A DNA stretch of 7,902 bases from Sphingobacteriia bacterium (GTDB lineage Bacteria > Bacteroidota > Bacteroidia > Chitinophagales > Chitinophagaceae): the NCBI GenBank assembly GCA_004294465.1, contig REAV01000043.1, positions 1 to 7,902 on the forward strand. Direction: 5' to 3'. The notes under the pieces are model-generated. The model saw nothing but the letters and a program-made list of their open reading frames with translations, was not told where the DNA came from and ran no database searches. Of the stretch, positions 1 through 5,548 are shown one piece after another; the first letter of the stretch is position 1; the number at the start of each line of letters is the position of its first letter. The position numbers and the translations under genes are program-made.

Positions 1-177
1 ACAGTGGATCAGGCAGGAAATGTTATTGCTGCGATGGTGAATCCTAAAGGAACCACTACCACCAATACCAATATTCGCAATATCGCACTACGTAAAGCCA
101 GAACACTTAAACTCAATAGTGGCGACACAGAAGAACAAACTGGCACATTGGTTTTCAATTTTAAACTGCGTAATTAA
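1..177 (+). CDS. C-terminal fragment of a TonB-type energy transducer
   Basis: The reading frame is open from base 1 and ends with TAA at 175-177, giving the last 58 residues of a protein that starts outside the window. The visible part runs VDQAGNVIAA, then a GTTTTNTNIRN stretch, then ALRKARTLKLN, and ends in a short strand LVFNFKLRN. This order (VDxxGNV, GTTTTN, a helix, a Q/E-rich turn, a final beta strand) is what the TonB C-terminal domain looks like in Bacteroidota. That domain spans the periplasm and contacts the TonB box of outer-membrane receptors, with energy from ExbB/ExbD. The assignment rests on this tail only; the membrane anchor and proline-rich spacer are not visible. folC follows on the same strand after 23 bases, and the exbB/exbD/tonB/folC order is, as I recall, common in this family (established knowledge, not checked). 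Confidence 0.72.
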   Translation, partial: TVDQAGNVIAAMVNPKGTTTTNTNIRNIALRKARTLKLNSGDTEEQTGTLVFNFKLRN

Positions 178-185
178 TTTAATTG

Positions 186-193
186 CATCTTTG
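186..193 (+). promoter_or_regulatory. Possible Bacteroidota -7 box for folC
   Basis: CATCTTTG matches the Bacteroidota -7 consensus TAnnTTTG at all fixed positions except the first. It lies only 7 bases before the folC ATG at 201, so transcription from it would begin at or next to the start codon and give a leaderless or nearly leaderless message. I see no convincing -33 TTTG at the right distance, so this is a weak call. Confidence 0.35.
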
Positions 194-200
194 TAATGCA

Positions 201-1499
201 ATGACTTATCAAGAAACGGTTGAATATCTTTTTAATAAACTGCCGATGTTTAGCAGACTGGGTGCAGCTGCTTATAAAAAAGACCTGACCAATACCATTT
301 TGTTATGCGAAGCCATTGGCAATCCGCACAAAAAGTTCAGGACCATTCATGTTGCAGGAACCAATGGCAAAGGTAGTACCAGCCATATGCTAGCGGCCAT
401 TTTGCAAACTGCAGGATATAAAACAGGATTATATACATCTCCTCATTTACACGATTTTAGAGAAAGGATCAAAATCAATGGTGCACTGTGTACAGAAGAT
501 TTTGTTGTAAACTTTACGCAAAAAATTCAACCACAAATAGAATTACTAGAACCATCTTTTTTTGAGATCACGGTTGCGATGGCATTCGATTATTTTGCGC
601 AGCAAGAAGTAGATATTGCCGTAATTGAAGTTGGATTAGGCGGTCGTTTAGACAGTACCAATATTATTAATCCCGAAATAAGTGTTATCACCAATATTGG
701 CTGGGATCATATGAATTTATTGGGTAATTCACTGGAAGCCATCGCTGGAGAAAAAGCAGGAATCATCAAAACACATATACCTGTAATTATTGGAGAATTT
801 ATTGCAGAAACAAAACCGGTATTTGACGCAGCTGCCATCAATAGCCCCATCATTTACGCACAAGAAAAAAGATATGTAAGCGATTGGGTGAATGAAGACA
901 ATCATTTAAGAATTACTGTAGTAGAAAAAGAAAAAAATGAATACGAGTCTTATTTACTGGACCTCCCAGGATTATACCAGGCCAAAAATTTGATCACCGT
1001 TTTAGAAGCATGTTCCGAATTGATCAGATTGGGATGGAATATTACTGCATCTCATACTCATAAAGCTTTGCAATCGGTAAAGCATTTAACTGGATTACAC
1101 GGCAGATGGGAAATCATTCACCATCAACCAACAGTGGTGATGGATGTTGGGCATAATGCAGATGGCATTCGAGCAATCAATCAACAATTGGAATTGAGCA
1201 ATTACCGGCACTTGCATATTGTAATTGGAATGGTGAAAGACAAAGACATCACTGCTGTTTTGCAATTACTACCAACCCATGCAAGTTATTATTTTACCAA
1301 AGCACAAATTCCGAGGGCAATGGATGAAATCGCTTTGCAAGAAGCCGCATTTGCATATGGTCTAAAAGGTCAATCATTTATTGAAGTGAATGATGCCATC
1401 AAAGAAGCTTTGTTTCATGCAGCACCTAATGATTTGATATTGATCTGTGGTAGTGTGTTTTTAGTGGGCGAAGTGAACACAAAATTATGGAGCAACTAA
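201..1499 (+). CDS. folC: FolC: bifunctional dihydrofolate synthase / folylpolyglutamate synthase
   Basis: This cytoplasmic Mur-ligase-type enzyme adds L-glutamate to dihydropteroate and to reduced folates with ATP hydrolysis, completing dihydrofolate synthesis and keeping folates in the cell. The product is 432 residues, normal for FolC. Visible motifs in order: P-loop GTNGKGS (53-59), YTSPHL (78-83), FFEITVAMAF (120-129), EVGLGGRLDSTN (143-154), ITNIGWDHMNLLG (163-175), IAGEKAGIIK with the probably carbamylated Lys185 (181-190), HGRWE (300-304), DVGHN (315-319) and GSVFLVGE near the end (417-424). I chose ATG at 201 because MTYQETVEYLFNKLPMF is the usual start of this family; an in-frame TTG at 183 adds six residues without family support. 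An out-of-frame ATG-CAA-TGA at 196-204 overlaps the start codon. The gene follows the TonB fragment, and its last 15 bases overlap the end of the convergent Nudix gene. No key residue is missing. Confidence 0.95.
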   Translation: MTYQETVEYLFNKLPMFSRLGAAAYKKDLTNTILLCEAIGNPHKKFRTIHVAGTNGKGSTSHMLAAILQTAGYKTGLYTSPHLHDFRERIKINGALCTEDFVVNFTQKIQPQIELLEPSFFEITVAMAFDYFAQQEVDIAVIEVGLGGRLDSTNIINPEISVITNIGWDHMNLLGNSLEAIAGEKAGIIKTHIPVIIGEFIAETKPVFDAAAINSPIIYAQEKRYVSDWVNEDNHLRITVVEKEKNEYESYLLDLPGLYQAKNLITVLEACSELIRLGWNITASHTHKALQSVKHLTGLHGRWEIIHHQPTVVMDVGHNADGIRAINQQLELSNYRHLHIVIGMVKDKDITAVLQLLPTHASYYFTKAQIPRAMDEIALQEAAFAYGLKGQSFIEVNDAIKEALFHAAPNDLILICGSVFLVGEVNTKLWSN

Positions 1500-2039
1500 C
1501 CAACCCAATTTTATTGCAGCAGCAAACTTAGCTCCCAATTGTGTTCCATGCGTAAATTCATTATTCAATAAGCGTTGCATAAACTCCGATTTGGAATATT
1601 TGATCAATTCAATGTCTTCAAACTGGTCTAGTGCAATTTCCCGATTCTGTACCGCATTTTTGGCCAGAAAAAACCAGGCTTGATTATTTTCTAATGGCGG
1701 ATTGGGACTAATGGTGAATAAGCATTCTATTTGATCAGAAGTATATCCCGTTTCTTCTTGCATTTCCCTAGCCGCTGCAACCATTGGGTCTTCCCCTTTA
1801 TCAATCATGCCCCCAGGCATTTCAATGGAGATGATTCCAGCAGCATGTCGGTATTGTTTCACCATGATCACTTCATCAGCAGCTGTAACCAGAAATACAT
1901 TGCAAAAATTGGGAACTTCTACAATTATATAAGGATCGATAATTTGTCCATCAGGAAGTTTGCAAGCTTCTTCTTTTATTGTCAACCATTTTTTCTGAAA
2001 GACTATTTCAGAAGACAGGATTTCCCATTTTTGAATCAT
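1485..2039 (-). CDS. Nudix hydrolase, ADP-ribose pyrophosphatase-like (intact copy)
   Basis: A 184-residue Nudix hydrolase. The Nudix box is perfect and falls at residues 77-99: Gly77, Glu83, Arg91-Glu92, Glu95-Glu96 and Gly98 fit GX5EX7REUXEEXGU, where the glutamates bind the divalent metal that activates water for cleavage of a nucleoside diphosphate linked to another moiety. Before the box, the N-terminal strands (KWEILSSEIVFQKKWLTIKEE) and YIIVEVPNFCNVFLVT resemble ADP-ribose/nucleotide-sugar pyrophosphatases. After it comes the SPNPPLENNQAWFFLA loop found in that group, which supports but does not prove ADP-ribose as substrate. The ATG at 2039 lies 9 bases after the stop of the broken upstream Nudix gene, so the two and yfiT were probably one transcript. 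Its 3' end overlaps the convergent folC end by 15 bp. The two Nudix genes are clearly related (KW start, DG, EP, RP/RH, PGG, REU-EETGY) but distant enough to be an old duplication or separate acquisitions. Confidence 0.9.
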   Translation of the reverse strand: MIQKWEILSSEIVFQKKWLTIKEEACKLPDGQIIDPYIIVEVPNFCNVFLVTAADEVIMVKQYRHAAGIISIEMPGGMIDKGEDPMVAAAREMQEETGYTSDQIECLFTISPNPPLENNQAWFFLAKNAVQNREIALDQFEDIELIKYSKSEFMQRLLNNEFTHGTQLGAKFAAAIKLGWLVAP

Positions 2040-2048
2040 AGAAGCACT

Positions 2049-2518
2049 TTAAAAAATCACTAATTTTTCCATTTTCATCAGTGCATACATGATGGTTGTT
2101 GTTTGCATCGATTGAACAAAAGCCTGTTTTTTAAATAGATCAATGAATTCATCCCATTCTAATAATTGCACTTCAATTTCTTCATCGGCATCGAGAACAA
2201 CAGATGATCAAATCGATAACCCGTTTCTTCCAATAATTCTCTGGACATGGCAGCTTCTAAACTTGGATCAGCTGCATCCACACAACCACCAGGCAATTCC
2301 AGTGCAATCACATCTAAGCCAGGACGATATACTTTTTCTACAATTACTTTTCCGTCTCTGGTAATAGCCAATGCAGTTGCATAATCCGGAAAACCATAAA
2401 TATAAAATGGCTCAATGGTGGTTCCATCTGCTTTTTCGTATGCATTTTTTCTTACATCGGCCCAACGATCTTTCACCAATTGCTCCGATTGAATTAAACG
2501 CCATTTTTTTGATTGCAT
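2049..2518 (-). pseudogene. Nudix hydrolase gene disrupted by internal deletion and frameshift
   Basis: From the ATG at 2518 the frame reads MQSKKWRLIQSEQLVKDRWA through ELPGGCVDAAD to RELLEETGYRFDHL, an ordinary Nudix hydrolase up to the end of its Nudix box (residues 77-101; one residue longer between Gly and RE than the textbook box). It then runs into unrelated SMPMKKLKCNY and stops at 2159, after only 119 residues. The normal C-terminus sits in another frame directly after: VVLDADEEIEVQLLEWDEFI and on to KMEKLVIF, stopping at 2049-2051. In the intact neighbour 38 residues separate EETGY from the equivalent DQFEDIEL; here only 23 bases remain. About 90 bases are therefore gone, in a number not divisible by three, including the substrate loop after the Nudix box. 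Metal ligands REllEE are still coded, but a stable enzyme is unlikely. The start overlaps the yfiT stop (TAATG), so translation was probably coupled. A local assembly error could produce the same picture. Confidence 0.85.
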
Positions 2519-3042
2519 TACCAGTTTTTTTGTTCGCGAAGTGAAGTAATATGTGCAGTATGATGTTTTCCATGCCATGCATACATTCCCAACAGAAACC
2601 ACAAACTCATGTCTCTTTTGCTTTCGGGATGGTGCACTTCACGCATCCATTGTTCATCTGAAAAATTTCTTATAGCAATATACCAGCGCTGATGCAAGGC
2701 ATGCAATAAAGTAAGCGATACATTAATAGGCAATTGTTTTACATCTTCCAACAATGTCCAGGCGTTTTCTAAATAAGGTTTAATGGTGGGTTTATCTTCT
2801 GTTAATCCCAACTTGAATCGGCAATAGGCATTCATATGACTATCTGCCAGATGATGCACCACTTCATGCAAGGTCCAGCCACCATCTCTATAAGGAGTAT
2901 GCAATTGTGCTTCATCTAAATTATTGACAGCACGTTCTAATTCTTCCGGAAGAAAATGAATATCCAATAACCATTTTTCTTTTTGTTCTTGTGAAAATGG
3001 TTGTGGCTGAAATTTACCGATGGGATATCTTGGATCTATCAT
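2518..3042 (-). CDS. yfiT: YfiT/BstA-type DinB-fold metal-dependent thiol transferase
   Basis: A 174-residue DinB-superfamily protein (four-helix bundle) of the YfiT type. The family signature is clear: PRYPIGKF at 5-12, GGWTLHEVVHHLADSHMNAY at 54-73, TIKPYLE at 86-92 with AWTLLED, and YAWHGKHHTAHI at 154-165. A histidine of the first cluster (His63/64) and an H-x3-H pair among His157/160/161/164 are the expected metal ligands. The Bacillus relatives YfiT/BstA were annotated as metal-dependent hydrolases and later linked to conjugating bacillithiol to electrophiles; whether this organism makes bacillithiol cannot be seen here, so the substrate is inference. The length matches the family. The start ATG at 3042 is one base from the heptamer array, which leaves no room for a normal leader; no Shine-Dalgarno is present. 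The stop overlaps the start of the broken Nudix gene (TAATG). Confidence 0.88.
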   Translation of the reverse strand: MIDPRYPIGKFQPQPFSQEQKEKWLLDIHFLPEELERAVNNLDEAQLHTPYRDGGWTLHEVVHHLADSHMNAYCRFKLGLTEDKPTIKPYLENAWTLLEDVKQLPINVSLTLLHALHQRWYIAIRNFSDEQWMREVHHPESKRDMSLWFLLGMYAWHGKHHTAHITSLREQKNW

Positions 3043-3043
3043 A

Positions 3044-3170
3044 GAATTATGAATTAAGAATTATGAATTATGAGATATGAGTTAAGAGATATGAGATATG
3101 AGATACATTTTATCTTTTATCTTTTATCTCTTATCTCTTATCTCTTATCTCTTATCTCTTATCTTTTATC
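3044..3170. repeat. Heptanucleotide array forming a long imperfect hairpin
   Basis: The sequence divides without remainder into seven-base units. The left arm (3044-3106) has nine: GAATTAT, GAATTAA, GAATTAT, GAATTAT, GAGATAT, GAGTTAA, GAGATAT, GAGATAT, GAGATAC. A spacer ATTT (3107-3110) follows. The right arm (3111-3166) has eight: TATCTTT twice, TATCTCT five times, TATCTTT once, then a partial TATC to 3170. The arms are complementary and in phase: GATA 3102-3105 pairs with TATC 3111-3114 around a five-base loop, and pairing continues outward as runs of about six pairs broken by one T-T mismatch per unit, becoming weaker in the outer GAATTAT units. The array fills the whole gap between the ABC ATPase and yfiT: its right end contains the ATPase stop codon (3166-3168) and its left end stops one base before the yfiT ATG. 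It may act as a terminator or processing hairpin for the fbp operon; that is inference. Confidence 0.92.
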
Positions 3171-3927
3171 CTGCTCGGAGTTCATGGCCTGTTAATTGAA
3201 TAAATACGTCTTCTAAATTGGCTTTCTTTACCTCTTTAGGTCGTTCAAATCCGGTGGCCACTAATTCGTCAATCATTTTATCTGGGCTATTAAGGGCAAT
3301 GATTTTACCGCTATCAATAATTGCTACTCGATCACACAATACTTCCGCTTCATCCATATAATGTGTTGTAATAATTACTGTAGTGCCCTTTGCACGGATG
3401 TCTCTGATCAAATCCCATAAATTTCTTCTTGCTTGAGGATCTAACCCTGTAGTGGGTTCATCTAAAAAAATAATTTTCGGATGATTGATCAAAGTGGTTG
3501 CAATAGAGAAACGTTGTTTTTGGCCGCCACTCATTTCTTTGTATTTGGACTTGGCTTTATCCCTCAAATTCACCATATCCAATAAGGCCATTGGGTCTAC
3601 TTCTTCGTTGTAAAGCCCGGCAAATAAATGCAAAAGCTCTGTAAGCGTTAAGCTGGGATAAAATCCTGAAGTTTGTAATTGAACCCCGATTATTTTTTTT
3701 ATTTCATTGGGAGACTTATCTAAATTCAATCCATCTACCATTACTTCACCACTTGTTTTTTCGCGAAGGGTTTCAATGATCTCTAAAGTGGTGGATTTAC
3801 CAGCCCCATTCGGCCCTAGCAGACCAAAGATCTCTCCTTCCATCACATCAAAACTAATTCCTTTCACTGCATGGAATTCGCTATATTTTTTATGAAGGTC
3901 TTTTACGCTAATGATTACTTTACTCAT
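3166..3927 (-). CDS. ABC-2-type transporter ATP-binding protein
   Basis: A complete 253-residue nucleotide-binding subunit of the CcmA/ABC-2 exporter class. Visible motifs: Walker A GPNGAGKST (38-46), Q-loop around Gln83 in VQLQ, signature MSGGQKQR (132-139), Walker B IIFLDEPTTGLD (152-163) with catalytic Glu157, and the H-loop histidine His189 in TTHYMDEAE. The tail ANLEDVFIQLTGHEL is the usual end of this class in Bacteroidota. It would sit on the inner face of the membrane and power a permease dimer for an unknown substrate. No permease gene is in the window: downstream is the heptamer array and yfiT, upstream a small exported protein. It therefore either pairs with a permease coded elsewhere or lost its partner by rearrangement. 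The start at 3927 lies 4 bases after the stop of the upstream gene, so it is the third gene of the fbp operon. All catalytic residues are present. Confidence 0.92.
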   Translation of the reverse strand: MSKVIISVKDLHKKYSEFHAVKGISFDVMEGEIFGLLGPNGAGKSTTLEIIETLREKTSGEVMVDGLNLDKSPNEIKKIIGVQLQTSGFYPSLTLTELLHLFAGLYNEEVDPMALLDMVNLRDKAKSKYKEMSGGQKQRFSIATTLINHPKIIFLDEPTTGLDPQARRNLWDLIRDIRAKGTTVIITTHYMDEAEVLCDRVAIIDSGKIIALNSPDKMIDELVATGFERPKEVKKANLEDVFIQLTGHELRAG

Positions 3928-3931
3928 TGAT

Positions 3932-4414
3932 TTAAAATTTATAGACCAACCCTGCAGATTGATTTCCTAATCCAATTCCGAGGGATGCAGTATTGTATTG
4001 TTTATTAAAAATTGCAATGGCCATTTGTAAATTTCGTTGACTGGATAAAGTAAAATAGCCTCCTGCAATAGAAGTCAATAGTCCTCCGCCAATCATTCCC
4101 CAGCCAAAACTTTTTGTGTCGCCTGATAAATTATTTACTCCAACAAGTATGCTCAAGACTCCTACTACACCCAAGGATTGACCTACAATTTTATTGGTTT
4201 GGTGTTTACTGTACAATTTCAATAATTCAGCATCCCCTGTTCTATAAAACAAATGCTTGAACTCATTGCTCCCTCTAAATACACTATCATGATAAATGAT
4301 ATTATTCGGTTTTGGTCCAATTAAGTAATTCATTCCTTTGGGATTGAATTTTTGTTGTGCATTTACAAGTAATCCTATAAACACAAAACCAATGATCATC
4401 AAAAATTGCTTCAT
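3932..4414 (-). CDS. Small exported protein of unknown function
   Basis: I do not recognise a named family. The 160-residue product begins with a clear signal peptide: a Lys near the start, a hydrophobic core (residues 4-17) and a likely cleavage site around VNAQ-Q (17-21). The mature part starts polar (about 22-75, including YHDSVFRGSNEFKHLFYRTGD and LYSKHQTNK). Two glycine-rich hydrophobic stretches follow (about 76-94 and 104-123), which could be a membrane hairpin. The tail SAGLVYKF ends in Phe, as outer-membrane strands often do. Proteins of this pattern (SKHQxNK followed by two Gly-rich hydrophobic stretches) seem familiar from other Bacteroidota, but with no function known to me. Spacing is operon-like: 2 bases after the fbp stop and 4 bases before the ABC ATPase start, so it is co-transcribed with both. 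It might be an accessory part of the transporter; that is a guess from position only. Confidence 0.8.
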   Translation of the reverse strand: MKQFLMIIGFVFIGLLVNAQQKFNPKGMNYLIGPKPNNIIYHDSVFRGSNEFKHLFYRTGDAELLKLYSKHQTNKIVGQSLGVVGVLSILVGVNNLSGDTKSFGWGMIGGGLLTSIAGGYFTLSSQRNLQMAIAIFNKQYNTASLGIGLGNQSAGLVYKF

Positions 4415-4416
4415 AA

Positions 4417-5433
4417 TTAAATTTTTATTCCAGACACTTCTTCTAATTCGTTCATCATTTCTTTACTTCCAATAAACAATGGAGTTCGCTGGTGCAAAGT
4501 GGTCGGTTGAATATCTAAGATCCGTTGAGTTCCACTCGTTGCAGCTCCACCAGCCACTTCTACAATAAATGCAAATGGATTGGCTTCGTACAACAACCTC
4601 AATTTACCATTCGGCTTATCCGTTGTTCCAGGATACATAAAAATGCCTCCTTTGATTAAATTACGGTGCACATCGGCTACCATACTACCAATATATCTTT
4701 GCGTATAAGGACCGCCCGTTTCTTTGGTCTTTTTCTGACAACCATCAATGTATTTTCTGACTCCTTCGTTGTATTGAAAAAAGTTACCATGATTCACTGA
4801 ATAAAATTTACCAGATGGAGGACATTGAATATCTGGATGACTCAGCGTGAATTCTCCAATGGAAGGATCTAAAGTAAAACCATTCACTCCCCTTCTGGTT
4901 GCATAAACAAACATGGTACTCGATCCATAAATCACATACCCTGCAGCTACTTGATTTTTTCCTGCCTGCAGAAAATCTTCTTGCGTACAAGGTTTTCCTA
5001 ATTCACTCACTCTGCGGTATACGCCAAAAATGGTTCCGATAGATACGTTCACATCAATATTACCGCTTCCATCCAAAGGATCCATGTGAACAATGTATTT
5101 ACTGTTATTACTCAGCTCATCATCAAAAACCACAAAATCATCTAATTCCTCACTTCCCACCCCAGCGCAACTGATTCCATGTTGCAAAACCCCTAAAAAT
5201 TGGTTATTGGCAAAAATGTCCAGCTTTTTTACATCTTCTCCCTGAACATTTACACTTCCAATATCTCCTAAAATATCCACTAAACCAGCTTTATTCACTT
5301 CAACATTTACTCTTTTTGCTGCCAAAGCAAGGTCTCTCAACAAGCGGCTTAGTTCTCCTGTAGCTGTTGGAAACTGTCTTAACTGTTGAAGGGTAAATTC
5401 ATCTAAAGTGAGTACTTTTCTATTAACATTCAT
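4417..5433 (-). CDS. fbp: Class I fructose-1,6-bisphosphatase
   Basis: Hydrolyses fructose-1,6-bisphosphate to fructose-6-phosphate in the cytoplasm, the committed step of gluconeogenesis. The 338 residues match the class I length. Visible: GELSRLLRDLALAAKRVNVEV (26-46), GEDVKKLDIFAN (65-76), the acidic metal cluster VVFDDE (101-106), MDPLDGSGNIDVNVSIGT (117-134) which supplies metal ligands Asp118 and Asp121, YIGSMVADVHRNLIKGGIF (247-265), and GKLRLLYEANPFAF (276-289) with the conserved active-site Lys277 and Glu283. Two small departures: Gly124 where many relatives have Ser (DGSSN), and Phe after Pro in NPFAF where Leu or Met is usual; neither removes a catalytic residue. The ATG at 5433 is supported by the N-terminal alignment with the family. 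It is the first gene of an operon with the exported protein and ABC ATPase and is divergent from the aspartate kinase gene across 115 bases. Confidence 0.96.
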   Translation of the reverse strand: MNVNRKVLTLDEFTLQQLRQFPTATGELSRLLRDLALAAKRVNVEVNKAGLVDILGDIGSVNVQGEDVKKLDIFANNQFLGVLQHGISCAGVGSEELDDFVVFDDELSNNSKYIVHMDPLDGSGNIDVNVSIGTIFGVYRRVSELGKPCTQEDFLQAGKNQVAAGYVIYGSSTMFVYATRRGVNGFTLDPSIGEFTLSHPDIQCPPSGKFYSVNHGNFFQYNEGVRKYIDGCQKKTKETGGPYTQRYIGSMVADVHRNLIKGGIFMYPGTTDKPNGKLRLLYEANPFAFIVEVAGGAATSGTQRILDIQPTTLHQRTPLFIGSKEMMNELEEVSGIKI

Positions 5434-5450
5434 ATTTCAGCTCGTTTACA

Positions 5451-5458
5451 TAAAGATA
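5451..5458 (-). promoter_or_regulatory. Candidate -7 box for fbp
   Basis: Read on the minus strand this is TATCTTTA, matching TAnnTTTG except for the last base. It lies 17 bases before the fbp ATG, leaving a leader of about 10 bases. A TTTG on the same strand (5474-5471) is only 12 bases upstream, too close for a normal -33 box, so the full promoter is uncertain. Confidence 0.45.
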
Positions 5459-5467
5459 AGATGCAAG

Positions 5468-5493
5468 TGCCAAATGATGGCTATTTTTTGGCA
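5468..5493. promoter_or_regulatory. Palindrome between divergent fbp and aspartate kinase genes, operator candidate
   Basis: TGCCAAA (5468-5474) and TTTGGCA (5487-5493) are perfect 7-base inverted arms separated by 12 bases. The inner bases are partly symmetric as well, so 10 of 13 positions match between half-sites. The palindrome sits between the two outward-facing -7 boxes, where a regulator could control both genes at once. Each arm also offers a TTTG on the outward strand, so the arms may instead be, or overlap, the -33 elements; the distances to the -7 boxes (15 and 12 bases) are shorter than usual for that. Confidence 0.45.
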
Positions 5494-5505
5494 GTTTACG
5501 CTCCG

Positions 5506-5513
5506 TATATTTG
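5506..5513 (+). promoter_or_regulatory. -7 promoter box for aspartate kinase gene
   Basis: TATATTTG is a perfect match to the Bacteroidota -7 consensus TAnnTTTG. A TTTG at 5487-5490 lies 15 bases upstream and may act as the -33 element, a little closer than usual. Transcription would start near 5519-5521, leaving a leader of about 28 bases before the ATG at 5549. The leader contains a short inverted repeat, ACCGG at 5519-5523 and CCGGT at 5536-5540, too short to call a regulatory hairpin. Confidence 0.65.
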
Positions 5514-5548
5514 CAAACACCGGAAAACTATTCAACCGGTTATAAAGT

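Noticed and set aside
117..125. Gly124 in the FBPase DPLDGSGN motif as a sign of inactivation
   Set aside because: The metal-binding Asp and Glu residues and the active-site Lys are all present; Ser to Gly at this position is conservative and does not imply loss of function. Positions given are protein residues of the gene at 4417-5433.
183..200. In-frame TTG start extending FolC by six residues
   Set aside because: The extension has no family support and overlaps the likely promoter; ATG at 201 gives the normal FolC N-terminus.
1731..2063. Plus-strand open frame of 110 codons
   Set aside because: Antisense to the intact Nudix gene, with a low-complexity His/Phe-rich product and no recognisable motif.
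2143..2364. Plus-strand open frame over the broken Nudix gene
   Set aside because: A shadow frame with Ser/His/Gln-rich sequence; the minus strand clearly carries Nudix coding on both sides of the deletion.
2519..2602. Longer start for the broken Nudix gene
   Set aside because: The added residues lie inside the yfiT coding sequence in another frame; ATG at 2518 overlaps the yfiT stop as TAATG and begins the normal KWxLIxSE Nudix N-terminus.
3044..3170. CRISPR array or insertion-sequence remnant
   Set aside because: The units are seven bases with no spacers, and there is no transposase, target duplication or cas gene nearby; it is a simple heptamer repeat in inverted arrangement.
4808..4990. 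Minus-strand open frame inside fbp
   Set aside because: Out-of-frame shadow of a well-conserved enzyme gene, with no independent support.
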